From Dendrobium chrysotoxum (lineage: Eukaryota; Streptophyta; Magnoliopsida; Asparagales; Orchidaceae): DNA of 64,000 nucleotides. Shown piece after piece: positions 23,727 to 35,614 of the stretch. Every line of letters begins with the position of its first letter. Position 1 is the stretch's first letter. Under the pieces are notes generated by a model. That model was not told where the DNA came from, searched no databases, and saw only the letters and a list, made by a program, of their open reading frames with translations. Both the position numbers and the translations under genes were made by a program. The DNA lies in NCBI GenBank assembly GCA_019925795.1, contig CM034309.1, positions 17,602,729 to 17,666,728 of the forward strand, read 5' to 3'.

Positions 23727-24240
23727 ATCATATTGTACGATATTATTATATAGTACAATCAGTTACTCAGAAAATTATTAAATCAGCTAATTAGGATAAT
23801 TAAAACTATTTGAACTAATCATACTGGACGATATTTATTGTACAAAAGGATCAGTTGAAATGATGATCTTAGCCACTAATCATAATTTAGCCAATATTTT
23901 GAAATATATTATGTACTAATCATACTATATAATAATTATCATACTATATTATTTGATCAAATCTTGACTAAATTAATCCTATAATTAAGGATCAAATTAG
24001 GATTAATTGATCAAGTATGATCGTATTGTGTGATTTGATAAATCGTATTATATAACCCATCCTTTGCATGGGATAATAATTTATCATCTCCAATTATACG
24101 GGACCATAATCTAATTTGATTATACTAATCGTACTAGACGATGGCATATCGTATTGGATAATTAGCTCAAATACTTGAACTAATCGTACAGTACTAACAG
24201 GGATATTTTGAACTAATTGTATCATACCTGTACGATCAGA
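23727..24240. repeat. Array of paired 15-bp palindromes in the copia-1 LTR
   Basis: Imperfect palindromes of the type ATCATATTGTACGAT recur about ten times. The first pair (23727-23741 and 23748-23762) has starts 21 bp apart; others are separated by 4-7 bp spacers. Core sequence is ATACTGTA-like, unlike the GTCCAGGAC core of the other LTR, but arrangement and position (just upstream of the core promoter) are the same. Confidence 0.85.
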
Positions 24241-24278
24241 GATGACAAAATTAAGTTTTTACGCTTTCTTGGAGCCCT

Positions 24279-24298
24279 CTATTTAAGCTTTATAAAAG
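24279..24298 (+). promoter_or_regulatory. Core promoter of the copia-1 LTR
   Basis: CTATTTAAG (24279-24287) after GAGCCCT, with a second box TTTATAAAAG at 24289-24298. The GAGCCCTC plus TTTAA arrangement is conserved in the copia-2 LTR. Transcription start is inferred at about 24310-24325. Confidence 0.6.
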
Positions 24299-24561
24299 AC
24301 TTTGTAAGAGTCTTTTTTTCATTCATTAAGTTATTTCTTCTGAAAGCTTGAAGAGAGAGCCATCAGCTAGGGAGAGAAAGGGTGAAGTTTGTGACAGAGG
24401 GAGAAGATTCTTATGGGTTTCAAGGGAGTGTAAAAGGGAGTTCCACACAGTTGCTCTGATGAACTTGCACCTGAGTTCCTCCATATGTCAAGGTTTTTCT
24501 TGAGGGAAGTTTTGGGAAGAAGATCTCTTTGGTGATAAATGATCTGGCTACTCCGCCACAC

Positions 24562-24720
24562 TGGGGGAAGGTGAAAGTGATTCTAGGTTCTCTGCCTCAC
24601 CAGGAAGGTGAAAAGGATTCTAGGTTCTCTGCCTCACCAAGAGGGTGAAAAGGATTCCAAGTTCTCTGCCTCACCAGGAGGGTGAATAGGATTACGGTCC
24701 TTTACTGCACCGAGTTGGTG
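24562..24720 (+). repeat. 37-bp tandem repeat in the copia-1 LTR leader
   Basis: Four units with a 37-bp period built around 'aggttctctgcctcacca' and 'gggtgaaaaggattc'. A related repeat of 39-40 bp occurs at 54980-55120 in copia-2, so the repeat is a family trait in the transcribed part of the LTR. Confidence 0.85.
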
Positions 24721-25109
24721 GAAGAGATTTTTTGTAAGGGCTTCTCCTCCTAGTTATGGGTGCTAAAGGAGAGACATTATAGTAACAGTGTAATACTTGG
24801 AGAGGAGGACTTCAGGGAGTGAACATTGGTCATGGTTTGACCGAAATGCTATAAATCTCTTATGTGTTTGTTCTGATTTTTTATTTTCTATATTTTACTT
24901 TTTTACACTTTTTGATTTACTAAGATTACATGATAGATTTATTTTTGTGATAATTGATTGGTGAAAATCTATGGTTAATAATATGTTCTATTGATTAAAT
25001 TGTCATCACCATTATTGTAACTATTCAAAATTTAATTAGCTTCCATATCAAAGTGAAAGCATTGATTTCATTTTAGTGTGCTTAGGGACAAGTTCACTTA
25101 GGCCTAACA

Positions 25110-26665
25110 TCCTTATCAAACTTTTATAAATATGTACTTCAGACTCTGGTGATCAGAAAAGATCTCACATTTGACTCAGTATAAGTAGTGCCTCTAAATT
25201 TTTAATGCAAATATAATAGCAGTAAGTTTTAAATAATGTGCCAAGTAATTCTTCTCGTGTAGCTTCAACTTGGAAGCATCTGCTAAGAATTTCTCATGTT
25301 ACATCAAAACACATCATAATCCCTTCAATGAAGCATCACTAAATACCTAAAATTACTCAATACCTAATGGGATGGTCAAAATTTTAGTAGATGTCAAATA
25401 ATTTTTTAATCTCTGAAACTCACCTCATAGTCAGATGTCCAAATGAAAGCCACTGAATTCTAATTAATTCACATCAGAGGTGCAAAAATTTTAAAAAAAA
25501 ATCCTTTCCCAAACTTCCTATAATAGCTGAACATGCTTAAAAAACTGTGTACCTCAAATATAGTAGTAGGCCTTGGCCAATTAGGAACAACCTAAACTTT
25601 TTAGGGATCTACAAAGATACCTTCATTTCTTATCATGTGCCCAAAAAGTAAATACTCTTCAATTAAAATTTACACTTGGAGACTTTCACATATAATTGAA
25701 TCCATCTTAGCATCTCCAGAGCAATCCTCAAATACACTGCATGGTCCTCTTTAAAGGCTAAATAAGACAGAATATCATCTATGAACACAATCAAAAATTG
25801 ATCTAAATATTCTCAAATATCTTATTCATCATATCCATAAAAACTACAAGTGCATTAGTCACCCCAAAAGGTATGACTAAGAACTCATAATGCCCATACC
25901 TTGTACTGAATATAGTCTTGGCCACATCTTCTCTCACCTTCACTTGATAATATTCATACCTCAGATAAATCTTGAAAAACACAAAAGATCGTGCAAGTTA
26001 GTCAAATAAACCATTGATCCTAGGCAAAGGCTACTTTTTTATAATTATTACTTTATTTGATACCTTATAATCAATACACATGTGTATAGTATCATCCATT
26101 TTCTTCACAAATAGAAAAGGTGCTCCCCATAGATACACACTAGGGTGGATGAAACCTTGGTCAGCCAACTCTTAAAGTTGCATGTTTAACTCTTGAAGAT
26201 CTTTAGGTGTCATCTTATACAAGACCTTGGATATATGAGCAGTACCCAAGAATACATCAATACATAACTTAATCTCCTTATCAGGTAGAAAACTCACTAA
26301 CTCCTCAGGAATAATATCAAGAAATTGCCGCATTACTGAGACATCATCCAAAGACTCAAATTCTACACTCTCATCTAGAATAGATGCCAAAAATATCATA
26401 TAAACTTTCCTCTATAACATATTCTCATAAATAGCAAATATCGTACATGACAGAATTCTCCTAGCTCACTAAAATATATAGTTCTTAATACCCAAAAATA
26501 ATATGACCCTGTTCTTCACACAATCAATCTAAGCTCTACACCAATTAAACAAATCCATGCCCAGAATAATATAAAACTCAAAAATAGGCAACAATATTAA
26601 ACTAGATCTTAATTTTCGACCTGACATCTCTATATCATAAAAGCATACTCTAGTCGCTCTCATAT
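25110..26665 (-). pseudogene. RNase H, RT and protease of gypsy element G1, decayed
   Basis: Minus strand, reading from the right: protease C-terminal words SSLILLPIFEF and ILGMDL (26440-26660); the linker RQFLDIIPEELVSFLPDKE and SKVLYKMTPKDLQELNMQL, the standard segment between gypsy protease and RT (frame 26399-26172); then RT with the catalytic box VFIDDIL at about 25772-25795, Asp-Asp intact; then RNase H with DASLKGL near 25330. Multiple stops elsewhere. Order and strand fit the integrase and 3' LTR of G1 at 13098-16527, with 8.6 kb of insertions between. The protease N-terminus is cut by the G2 LTR at 26666. Confidence 0.87.
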
Positions 26666-27354
26666 TGTGACACCCAAAGATCTAATGTTGGAAGAATTAT
26701 ATCATTCTAAACATTTTACTTATCAACTAGATCTAAAAGAATTACATAAATAGGGGAAAGCATAAATGCATTACTATTTATTAATTATTTACATTATTTG
26801 AAACCCAAACTAGCATATTTATAATAGCCATGATGCTCAACCAATATAAATAGCTTATCATGATAAATACACCATGACTACAAATGAAAAACTAAAAGGT
26901 TAATTAATGCATAAGGAAATTCAAATCTTCAGCTCAAAATAACCTCAATCTTTAGGATCCTTACCATTGTATTAAAATATATAAAAACTAAATAATGATC
27001 ATATAGCTCAACACATAACTAATATCTTTAACTAAAGTCAATGCATCAACCATAAATAGTAAATACATAACTATAGAGACATGTAATAGTTAGTATATCA
27101 TGTACTTCATATATTATCTTATCATATATATGCCAGTCATATCCTCAACATATATAAATACATATGTTCATATCAATACCCATTCATTCTAGTTGCATAT
27201 CACACATGTCAATCTTGTCATCAATTAATGAATCAATCTCACATGTCATTGGTCTTATCAATTATCAATCATATCTATCATCAATTAATTAGTCACATAT
27301 AGCATCAGCCTTCTTTACCTTATCCATCATATATCATATTTTCCATTTCAATAT

Positions 27355-27360
<6 letters not shown>

Positions 27361-27391
<31 letters not shown>
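27361..27391. repeat. (TA)n microsatellite
   Basis: About 15 TA units inside the G2 LTR; the aligned position in the G3 LTR also holds an AT run in a different place. Confidence 0.9.
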
Positions 27392-27394
<3 letters not shown>

Positions 27395-28471
27395 TGTATG
27401 CTATCATTTATGTATATCAATATGAAATTCAACAAGGCAAGATATTCAACTTTAATGTGGTGTTTTTAACATCTTTAACCCCAACTGTCAACTAGTTGGC
27501 TATTAATGTTTAATTTAACCCCAATTGTCAACTAGCTTATCATCAATCTTAGCCTTACCATCATTATGAATAAATTTTAAATCAATTCACAAGTGGCTTT
27601 TAATAAATTAATGAACAATCATCACTCTCTATTTGTCGGCATAATTCAGTCAATCAGTTATAGACTATAACCAGGATTATACCATAAACCTTTTATTTTC
27701 AAGAAAGCCCATTGATCCACCCTCCTATATAGTGTATTAACTTTTTAAGAGAAAAATCGTATTAATTATAGTTTTGTTAGCCAACCTTCATGGCTTACAA
27801 GCAAATGCTACATTCATTATATACTAATTGGATCATTTGTTCTATATAATATAGTATGTATCTTATTTATATGCAGGTATTATTTCTTGAAAATACATGC
27901 TATGTCAAATGAATGGTAATCATATGCATGTCATGTATCTCATATCCAAATTCAATACAATAGCACCTGATCATTTTATAGTCAATATTTTTTGAACTCA
28001 TTTCATATGAAATGTCATATCAGCCAAATCACCTAGTGAAAACTCAATATAAACCAATCAAAATGCTTATAATAATGATGTCTATTATATATCAAAACTT
28101 TACATGATAAAAGTTCACTAGAATGGGATATATCACATTATTTATTAATTTTAGGAGAGAGAAACACATTGAACTCAAAATTATTGAAATCATATATAGA
28201 GTAAAGGTCACTTATAATGATCAAAATAATTTTTCAAACAAGAACTACGAGTAATTTATCTCCAGAAGACCTTACTTATCTCGCTCTTCCCTCTCTCCCT
28301 TCTCTTCTTCTTCTCCATTCTTTTCTTCTCAAGCAAGAAATAAAAAGAGGGAGGGGTATGGATAGTGGTGAGGGATAATTATATTAAATATATAGAAAAC
28401 TTGATTCAGTGCTCAACATTATTGTGCTCTTGACCTAGCGTTTCACGCTCAATCCAAAGTTACTATAGAAT

Positions 28472-29113
28472 TTTGTTATGAATGTTTTTATATAGTTATG
28501 CAGCTAATTTGAAATCCTCTACTATAAGACTGGGATGATAATCTTCATTCAAAGTTTGGCAAATTTTGGCATCACCCACCACTAGATTAAATTATAATTA
28601 ATATTGATGCATCTGTGATGAAGTCAAATCTTGTAGGAATTGGAGGAGTAATCAGAGATCACAAATGAAAGTTTCTTCTTGCTTTTGGTAAATAGAAAAA
28701 GCATTGGGATATATCTCAGTTAGAATTGGAGGCTATTTTGGTCATTATAGAACATCTTTAAGGTTGGATGTTTGAATTTAAGGGTGTAGTTATTAAAGGA
28801 GATAACATTAATGTCATTAAGATGATTCAAGATTTTATGAGGAGTTCAAAATGGCTGTTATTGGAGTAAAGAGATCTTGTTCTTCAATAATTTCAATAAT
28901 GTAGTGTTTCACTATACTTCTAGAGATTGCAATAAGGTGGTTGATTTATGCGCCACTTTATGTAGTAGCTTTCTCTGGGATAGTTTTTCTCATAATAACA
29001 TTCCTTTTTCTTTTTTTTATTTGTTAAAGAAGGAATGTGATAGATGTTCTTCCTTAAGTAGTTTGTAATAGTATCTTTTATCAATGCAATTTGCAAATTT
29101 CAAACAAAAGAAG
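28472..29113 (+). mobile_element. 5'-truncated L1-type LINE with 14-bp target duplication
   Basis: AGTTACTATAGAAT occurs at 28458-28471 and again at 29114-29127, exactly bracketing 642 bp. The interior, read on the plus strand with stops, gives INIDASVMKSNLVGIGGVIRDH, split here by size into INIDAS and GIGGVIRDH, then LAFGK and LELEAILVI: the C-terminal RNase H of plant L1 elements. It ends in an A-rich tail 'caaacaaaagaag'. Only the last fifth of an L1 is present. Confidence 0.92.
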
Positions 29114-29278
29114 AGTTACTATAGAATAGAGAGCTTAGCATTACCATGTCGAATTCTAGCACCCCAATGCTTCTCCACCCAGCATCACTGCACCCGAAAG
29201 CACATCGTTGCAGTGCTCCAGTTCAAACAAAATTAGATTTTTCAAATAATTCCATTTTAAGAACTTTGGGTTATTATA

Positions 29279-29453
29279 ATCTCCCCACCCTAAAAAAATA
29301 TTATCCTTGACATTACCATTAGAAACAGAGTTGATCATCAATCACTTCAATCATTAATCAAATAGATCATTCATGTATGCAATATATGTATATAACCCTA
29401 TATAATATGTGCAACTAATGTTTATGTAAGCGAGACACATCCCCCTTCAAAAT
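29279..29453 (-). other. 3' part of the G2 interior with polypurine tract
   Basis: Minus strand 'tttttttagggtggggagat' immediately before the LTR is the polypurine tract. The rest, to the CACTA insertion, has no coding content. Together with 36794-36851 it is the whole G2 interior, about 230 bp. Confidence 0.75.
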
Positions 29454-29469
29454 TAACACTACAGGAAAA

Positions 29470-29880
29470 CTCATTGTTGCCGGCGGACAGAATCCATCGG
29501 TAACAATGAAAATCCGCCGGAAATATACAGTTTTCGGCGGATTTTCGACTGAAATTTGTCCGACGGTAATTCGCCCGTTGGAAATAGATTTCTGACGGAT
29601 TTAGTCCACCGGTAATATTTTCGGCAGATTTTCCGGCGTATTTTCGACGAAAAAATAACAAAAATGACGTTATTATGTTATTAGTTTCCGGCGTATGATC
29701 CGCCAGTATTTCCGGCGGAAATATCCGTCGGTAATACCGGTGGATTATACGCCGCAACAAACCGACGTTACTATTACCGTCGGACTTTCTAGCAGATTAT
29801 GCGTCGGAAATGTCCGGCGCATAATCCGCCGGAAAGTCTGATATATCGTATTAACGGCATCATTTTCGGCGGATAATCCG
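29470..29880. repeat. Left subterminal repeat region of the CACTA element
   Basis: Dense copies of short GC-rich words such as CCGGCGGA, TCCGCCGG and TTTTCGGCGGAT in both orientations. Subterminal arrays of this kind are the binding sites of the second CACTA protein (TNPA in En/Spm). The frames at 29422-29760 and 29745-30014 are by-products of this repetition. Confidence 0.85.
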
Positions 29881-30030
29881 CCGAAAACCTGTAGCATTGA
29901 CAAGAAAAAAACCTTCTTCCCTATAAAATTGGATTTCCACAACCTGCAAACAAAATATATACACAACGATATCCACAACACAATAGACAATACACTATAT
30001 AAACAATGTAACAATGTTCAAAACACATAC

Positions 30031-31801
30031 TCAACAGATTAAAATATCCACAATTATATTACAAAATATGTCCAAAACACAAATATAAATGTCCACATCC
30101 GTAAAATGAATAAAAAATATATACTCTGAATTTGTTTCCTCCTCAGCTGTTGTACTCTTCCCACTGCTCATCTGCTCCCTCATCCTTTGCATTTCTTCTA
30201 ACATTTGAGTTTGTTGGATTTGCATCTGTCGTTGTATCTCCATCTGCTGCTGCATTTGCATCTGCCAATCAGCTTGGGCTTTCCATACCTGTTCTAGCTC
30301 AGCTGTAAGGGTCGTTATCTGCTGGGTATATAAAGACTCCTGGGTACTAGATGAAAAACTGCAGCCACTAGATGCCTTCCCCTCATATGCATAAGCCTAT
30401 GAGCCTAACCCGTACATTCTGCCGTGCTACATTCCTCCTACCGCTTGCGACCAAGTGCGGTAGTCAGAATATTCAGTTGATCTGCCAGAAGAACCTTCAC
30501 CTGCTACAGTCTGGCTCTCTCGAATCCGTGTATACTCCTCCTATGAAAGTGAATAAAGAATTAAGCAATTTTTAGATAACATTACAAAAATTAAACTTAT
30601 ATACTTACAAAGGCTTTCCTCGCATGCTCGTCAACCCATCGCTGGTCCTCCTGTCGCTTGTGGGTATGACTATGTAATTCAACAGGAGTAGGTTCTCTAC
30701 CCAACACCGCTTTCTGTAACATACATATATTAGTATTCTTATTAAAGAAAATTATTAAAAGATTTTAAAATTTCTTACCAAACATCTTCTATGCTTAGTA
30801 TGTGGAACAGAACCCCTAGTATGAAGGGAACTGCCCAAGCCCCCAACATCAGAAGCTCTGTTCTGTCTATTTTGATCCCTCTTCCTACTATAGTCTGGGC
30901 TACTCCAAGCAGTGCTCAACTCTGCCCATACACTCTCAGCCATCCAAAGTGGTCGCTGGCCTGACTTTCTAAGATCTGTAAACATGTATCGTATGCGATT
31001 CGAGCCACGCTTCTCAAAATTCTTTCTAATTCTATCATTATGTTGTGGCAGCCAACAAAAATCTTTCTGTATTTAAAAATATATAATAAAGAAAATATAT
31101 TTTTGTTAATTTATGTACATAAAATATATAATACACAATATTTTAAATTAATTACAAACCTCAAACTCTCTGAACCACATGTTCCGTACTTCCTTTGGGA
31201 CTTTCTGCCAAGTAAGATAAGGAGCATCGTATCTGCTCCGGATTATGTCCCGTATTTTATATATTGGCTGCTTTGACGGATGAAACTTGAAAGAAATATG
31301 TTAGTTGTCAAAAAAATTAAATCAATTTTATTTGCATAGCTGAAATATAATTAATACATACGTGTCACCCTCAGGTTCAATCAACATGCGACCCTCTGTC
31401 GCCTGCTCTGGTGCAGTTGGGGTGGAAGGTCCACCTGTAGCGGGCTGAGGTGGTGCTGTAGTGGTCTGATGTGGTGGTGGGACGTATGGTGCATATGGAT
31501 ATGGATATGGATATGGAAGAGGGCCACTATGAGGAGGTGGGGGTGGGAAGTAGGGGTAGAAAGGAGTACTCTGTGTGACATCAGGGGAAGAAAAGCGTGG
31601 GTCTGGTGAGTAGAACGTCTATGGGCTACTAGCTCCAGGAGTAGGTAAAGGCGGGCTAGGCTGACTCTGGGTAGCAGGCTGAGATGAAGAGGTGCTCTCA
31701 GTACGTACAGGCCTACTCGATGAGCCACCAACTGTAACCTTCTTGCGCCTACCAAATATATTCTTTATCATTCCTCTCTGACGGTCATCACCTGAAGCCA
31801 T
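30031..31801 (-). pseudogene. Transposase_24-like (TNPA-type) gene of the CACTA element, 5 exons, 3 nonsense codons
   Basis: Exons on the minus strand: 31801-31358, 31285-31160, 31066-30779, 30713-30609 and 30540-30031, all joined by GT-AG introns that keep one frame. Start MASGDDRQRGMIKNIFGRRK; then a Ser/Pro-rich region with PYPYPYPYAPYVPPP; then YKIRDIIRSRYDAPYLTW, RKSGQRPLWMAESVWAE, GGLGSSLHTRGSVPHT (the plant Ptta/En/Spm transposase family signature); and a Gln/Met-rich coiled-coil tail MQMQQQMEIQRQMQIQQTQM. TAG codons interrupt it at 31619-31621, 30427-30429 and 30397-30399, at positions where Gln is likely. In the family this protein binds the subterminal repeats. The element cannot make it intact. 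Confidence 0.88.
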
Positions 31802-31921
31802 CTGCACAAAAATTTAAGAAATATTAGCAACAGTAATTAAATAAATGCAAGCACAATAAAATTTTAATTAAATATAAAGCAGTAATTAAATAAATACAAG
31901 TACAACAAAAAATTATATACC

Positions 31922-34900
31922 TTATGATGATTCATTTTTATATGATGAAACTTCTGTACCACTATCAGATTCATCATGAATGTTCTCTAGATTTAAATCT
32001 ACTTCCTCTAACTGCAACTCACTCTCAGTAGTTATAATTTGATAGTCCACATCGTAAGCAAGATCTTTCATGTTTGACATAAACTCTTCCTGATGTGCTA
32101 GTGGCATTGATGTAGTCTTCTCAATAACTCCCCTAGGTTTGGTCTTCATAACTACGAGCCAATCTTGGTTGCCTCATACTCTACTCGGGTAATTAGCAAA
32201 GTAGACTTGGCTTGCCTGACTAGCAATGATGAATGGATCGAACTTTGAATATCTCCTACCCCGCTTAACCTCTGTTATACCATAAACTGGATGTACTCTT
32301 GTATCTCTATTCAGTACTGGATCAAACCACTCACAGTTGAATAGATACACATTGTTACCATGTCCAGGATATTCCAACTGTATTATTTCTTGTAATACCT
32401 CGTAGTACTCAGAATCATCACCTGTATGGGTATTCCCTCTTACACATACACCAGAATTCTCTATTTTCCTATCTTCACACCAAAACTTTGTTTGAAATTT
32501 GTAACCATTAACTAAAAAATTTTGATAACACTTCACAGCTCTATTTGGTCCCCAAGCTAGATCAAGTAGCCCATTATTTTGTAAAATACTACCTTGAGTG
32601 TGCACCTAATCAATAAGTGAAATATCATTAGTAAAATAATTAACTAGTTAAAGACATTAATTGAAATGAATAATCATAATATGTATCGTATTTTTAAACC
32701 AAATAGGGAATTCTGTTTCCACTATCTTTTGTACTTCTACTTGTTCTGTCGTGTTCAAATCATTAATAAAACTCCTGTAAATATATATTAAGATTTAGAT
32801 TGAATTCATGAGTAATAAATTTATGAGCAAGCTTATTGATACTTACTCGAGATATTACTCAACTTCATCACAGTTCAGCAAGATATATAAAGTGGCAACT
32901 TGCATCTCCTTATCAGTCAAATAGCGCATTGTGCTAGCGCCTAAGGGTTCACCATTTTCTTTGAATACAGATAAGTTTGAGGATTGAGCCATTTTTTCAG
33001 GTGCAGTGCTCTGACTTGATTGTGAGGCTATTTCAAAGTAATACGAACAAAATTGGGTTGTCTCGTACATTAAATATGCTTCGTATATTGAGCCTTCAGG
33101 ATGTGCTTTATTTTTAACAGTCTTCTTAAGTCTATTTAAATATCTCTCAAAAGGATACATCCACCGATACTGAACAGGTCCACCAACTCTAGCTTCATAT
33201 GGTAAATGCACGGGAAGATGCTCCATAGAGTCAAAGAAACCTGGAGGAAATATCTTCTAAAATTTACAGAGAATATAAGATATATGCTGCTCCATAAGAA
33301 TCAAGTGCTCTACATTTAGTTTTGAGGAGCATAAATCTTTGAAGAAGATACTAAGCTCGACCAAAGGCTTTAAAATTTGATCCGGCAGATAACTAAAGGT
33401 AGTTGGTAGCAGACATTGCATAAAGATATGACAATCATGACTCTTCATACCAAATAATCTCCCAGTTTTAATGTCAACACATCTGCTTAGATTTGAAGAA
33501 TATCCATCAGGTACCCGTAAACTCTTGACCCATTCACAAATAGCTCATCTCTGTTCTAAAGTCAAGGTAAATGGAGCTTTTAGTTTTAAAATTTTTCCAT
33601 TCCCACCATCCTTCAATTGTAATACTTTCCTCCTACAAATCTCCTTTAAGTCCATCCTTGCTTTTATATTATCTTTAGATTTATCTTTGATGTCCATGAT
33701 TGTATTGAATATATTATCAAAGACATTTTTCTCTATATGCATCACGTCTAAGTTATGTCTGATCAAGTTTATCCTCCAATATGGTAATGACCAAAATATA
33801 CTTTTCTTGGTCCAGTTGTGGTTGACATCATATCCTTGCAATTTGTAATCAGCTAATGTTGGAGAATCCACTATTGTGGGCATGGAACTTACTCTTTTAA
33901 ATATTTCTTCACTAGTTAAATTTGGAGGAGATGGGGACATAACCATTTTATTTTTGATAAAACTATCCTTATTTCGCCTGAAAGGATGATCTGTAGGTAA
34001 GAACATGCGATGACAGTCGAACCAAGTGTTCTTCCCTCCGTGCTTTAAAGTAAATGACTTTGTATATTCCATATAATGTGGACAAGCTAATTTTCCAGAA
34101 GTGTTCCAACTTGAGAGCATACCATATGCGGGAAAATCACCAATTATCCAAAGTAATGTTGCTCGCATAATGAAGTTCTATTTGGTGGAGATATCATATG
34201 TACTTACTCCCTCTTCCCATAATAAATTCAAATCATTAATTAACGGTTGAAGGAATACATCAATCTTTACTTTTGGATTGTGTGGCCCTAGAATGATAAG
34301 CATCAAAAACATATAAGGAGTTATCATGCACAACTCTGGAGGAAGATTGTATGGAGTGAGTATCACAGGCCAACATGAGTAAGGTGAAGCAGACTGGCTA
34401 AATGGAGTGAAACCATCTGTACATAAACCTAATCTTACATTTCTTGATTCTAAGGCGAAGGTGGGATTTGTACGATCAAAGTGTTTCCAGGCATCTGCTT
34501 CTGACGGATGTGTAATAAAACCTTCTTGTGAGATATGTTCTTTATGTCATCTCATATGTGCAGCAGATCTCATGGATGCATATAACCATTGCAGTCTAGG
34601 AATTATGGGTAAGTAAAATAACCTACTAACTGGCACTTCCTTCTGCTTTCTTTTCGTGATAGATTTTGATTTAAATCTTGGTGCATTGCAATAATGGCAT
34701 GCAATTTCTGATTGATCATCTTTATAGAATAACATGCATCCATTGACACAACAATCTATCTTTATGTATGTCAAACCAAGCTTGGAAACTATCTTCTTAG
34801 TCCGATATAAATCTGTAGGAATTATATTATCTGCTGGATTGGTTTTTTTGAGTAGCGCAATGAATTGATTAAGACATTCACGGGGGACATTATATGCTGC

Positions 34901-35443
34901 CTTGATGCTTAACATCTTAACAGCAATGGATAACTCTGAGTGAGTAGTGCAACCCTTCCATATCGGTTGTTGAGAAGCATGCAGTAGATCATAAAAATTT
35001 TGAGCTTCTTTATTAGGTGACTCAGGATTAGCTTCTGTATACTGTTCAAATTGTGCTCCACTTGCATCGTGAATTAAGTCCTCAAGATTAGGTATAATAT
35101 GCTCTTCCTCACCTATAGTAGCACTTGTCGATGGGCCACATCGAGAATCGAAATGTGGTTCATACTCACCATGAGAAGTCCAATACCAATATTCTGGCAT
35201 GAAGCCTCGACGATATAGATCAACAGTAACATCATCTGGGCTTAGGTAGACATGATTTTTATGTTTAGAACATGGGCAATGAATCATTCCATCTTTGATG
35301 AAGCTGTGCAGTTGAAAAGCTGTCTGAATAAAAATATTCACCCCTTTGATGAACTCATCGGTTAATGTCTTTCTTCCTTGCACCAATCGATTATACATCC
35401 AACTTCTTTGAGTTCTGATATCTATAATATAACCTACATACAA
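31922..35443 (-). pseudogene. TNP2-like transposase gene of the CACTA element, nonsense-mutated
   Basis: The first long exon (35443 to about 32847) keeps a single frame for about 865 codons but has in-frame stops at 34547-34549, 34178-34180, 33545-33547, 33257-33259 and 32855-32857, with no frameshift. Regions in order: Transpos_assoc-like RSWMYNRL and IHCPCSKHKN; Transposase_21 (TNP2) with CHYCNAPRF, LPPELCM, IDVFLQPLINDL, WIIGDFPAYGML, LACPHYMEYTK and DVMHIEKNVFDNI; then DUF4218 with KSHDCHIFMQ, ILCKF, DSMEHLPVHLPYEARVGGP and QYRWMYPFERYLNRLK. Downstream exons (32775-32690 region, 32605-32174, 32149-31922) give a DUF4216 region with VNGYKFQTKF and VYLFNCEWFDP. The protein would catalyse excision and insertion of the CACTA ends. 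Upstream leader: see 36178-36430. Confidence 0.93.
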
Positions 35444-35513
35444 TATGGATATATTAAATTTATTGAAGAAATAGACAAAGACTCTTAGCCTGCTCAGAAG
35501 ACAATCATTTTAA

Positions 35514-35614
35514 TTAAGTGACCAAACCACGTACTCATCCACCTGAGCATCCTTATCTCTACAACACTTAACCTAATATTATGCTTCTCTTCTAATGGCC
35601 AATATTCTGAGCAT
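35514..35614 (-). mobile_element. RTE LINE 3' fragment inside the CACTA element
   Basis: 'catccacctgagcatcctta' and 'atgcttctcttctaatg' match 51725-51790 of LINE2, and the preceding 'gtgaccaaaccac' matches 51618-51630, so about 80 bp between them is deleted relative to LINE2. It codes for part of the C-terminal region after RT. Confidence 0.85.

Larger units (their letters stand above)
23410..25109 (+). mobile_element. 3' LTR of copia-1 (SIRE-like)
   Basis: Begins TGCAACTTGG after the polypurine tract and ends GGCCTAACA, 1.7 kb with TG...CA ends. It is homologous, in opposite orientation, to the LTR at 54637-56266: both hold a palindrome array, then GAGCCCTC plus a TTTAA box, then a tandem repeat of 37-39 bp with 'ttctctgcct', then a shared end. 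It separates copia gag from the RNase H of G1, so copia-1 was inserted in that region. Confidence 0.85.
26666..29278 (-). mobile_element. 3' LTR of gypsy element G2 (family 2)
   Basis: On the minus strand it starts near 29278 with TATAATAACCC, just after a purine tract, and ends at 26666 with GGTGTCACA. It aligns with the G3 LTR (37142-38879, inverse), for example 'taaccccaactgtcaactag' at 27480 against 'gatagttggggttaaaatat' at 38189, and with 36852-37141. It lies inside the protease of G1. It contains an L1 insertion (28472-29113) and an AT dinucleotide run; without the L1 it is about 1.96 kb. Confidence 0.85.

Noticed and set aside
29422..30014. Two minus-strand frames at the left end of the CACTA element
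   Set aside because: They run through the terminal and subterminal repeats and beyond the transposon edge; no domain is seen.
31381..31755. A 124-codon minus-strand frame rich in His, Leu and Pro
   Set aside because: It is a wrong-frame reading of exon 1 of the TNPA-type gene; the true frame gives the Ser/Pro-rich protein and links to the next exon through a GT-AG intron.
33471..33848. A 125-codon plus-strand frame
   Set aside because: It is antisense to the TNP2 and DUF4218 coding region, which has clear motifs.
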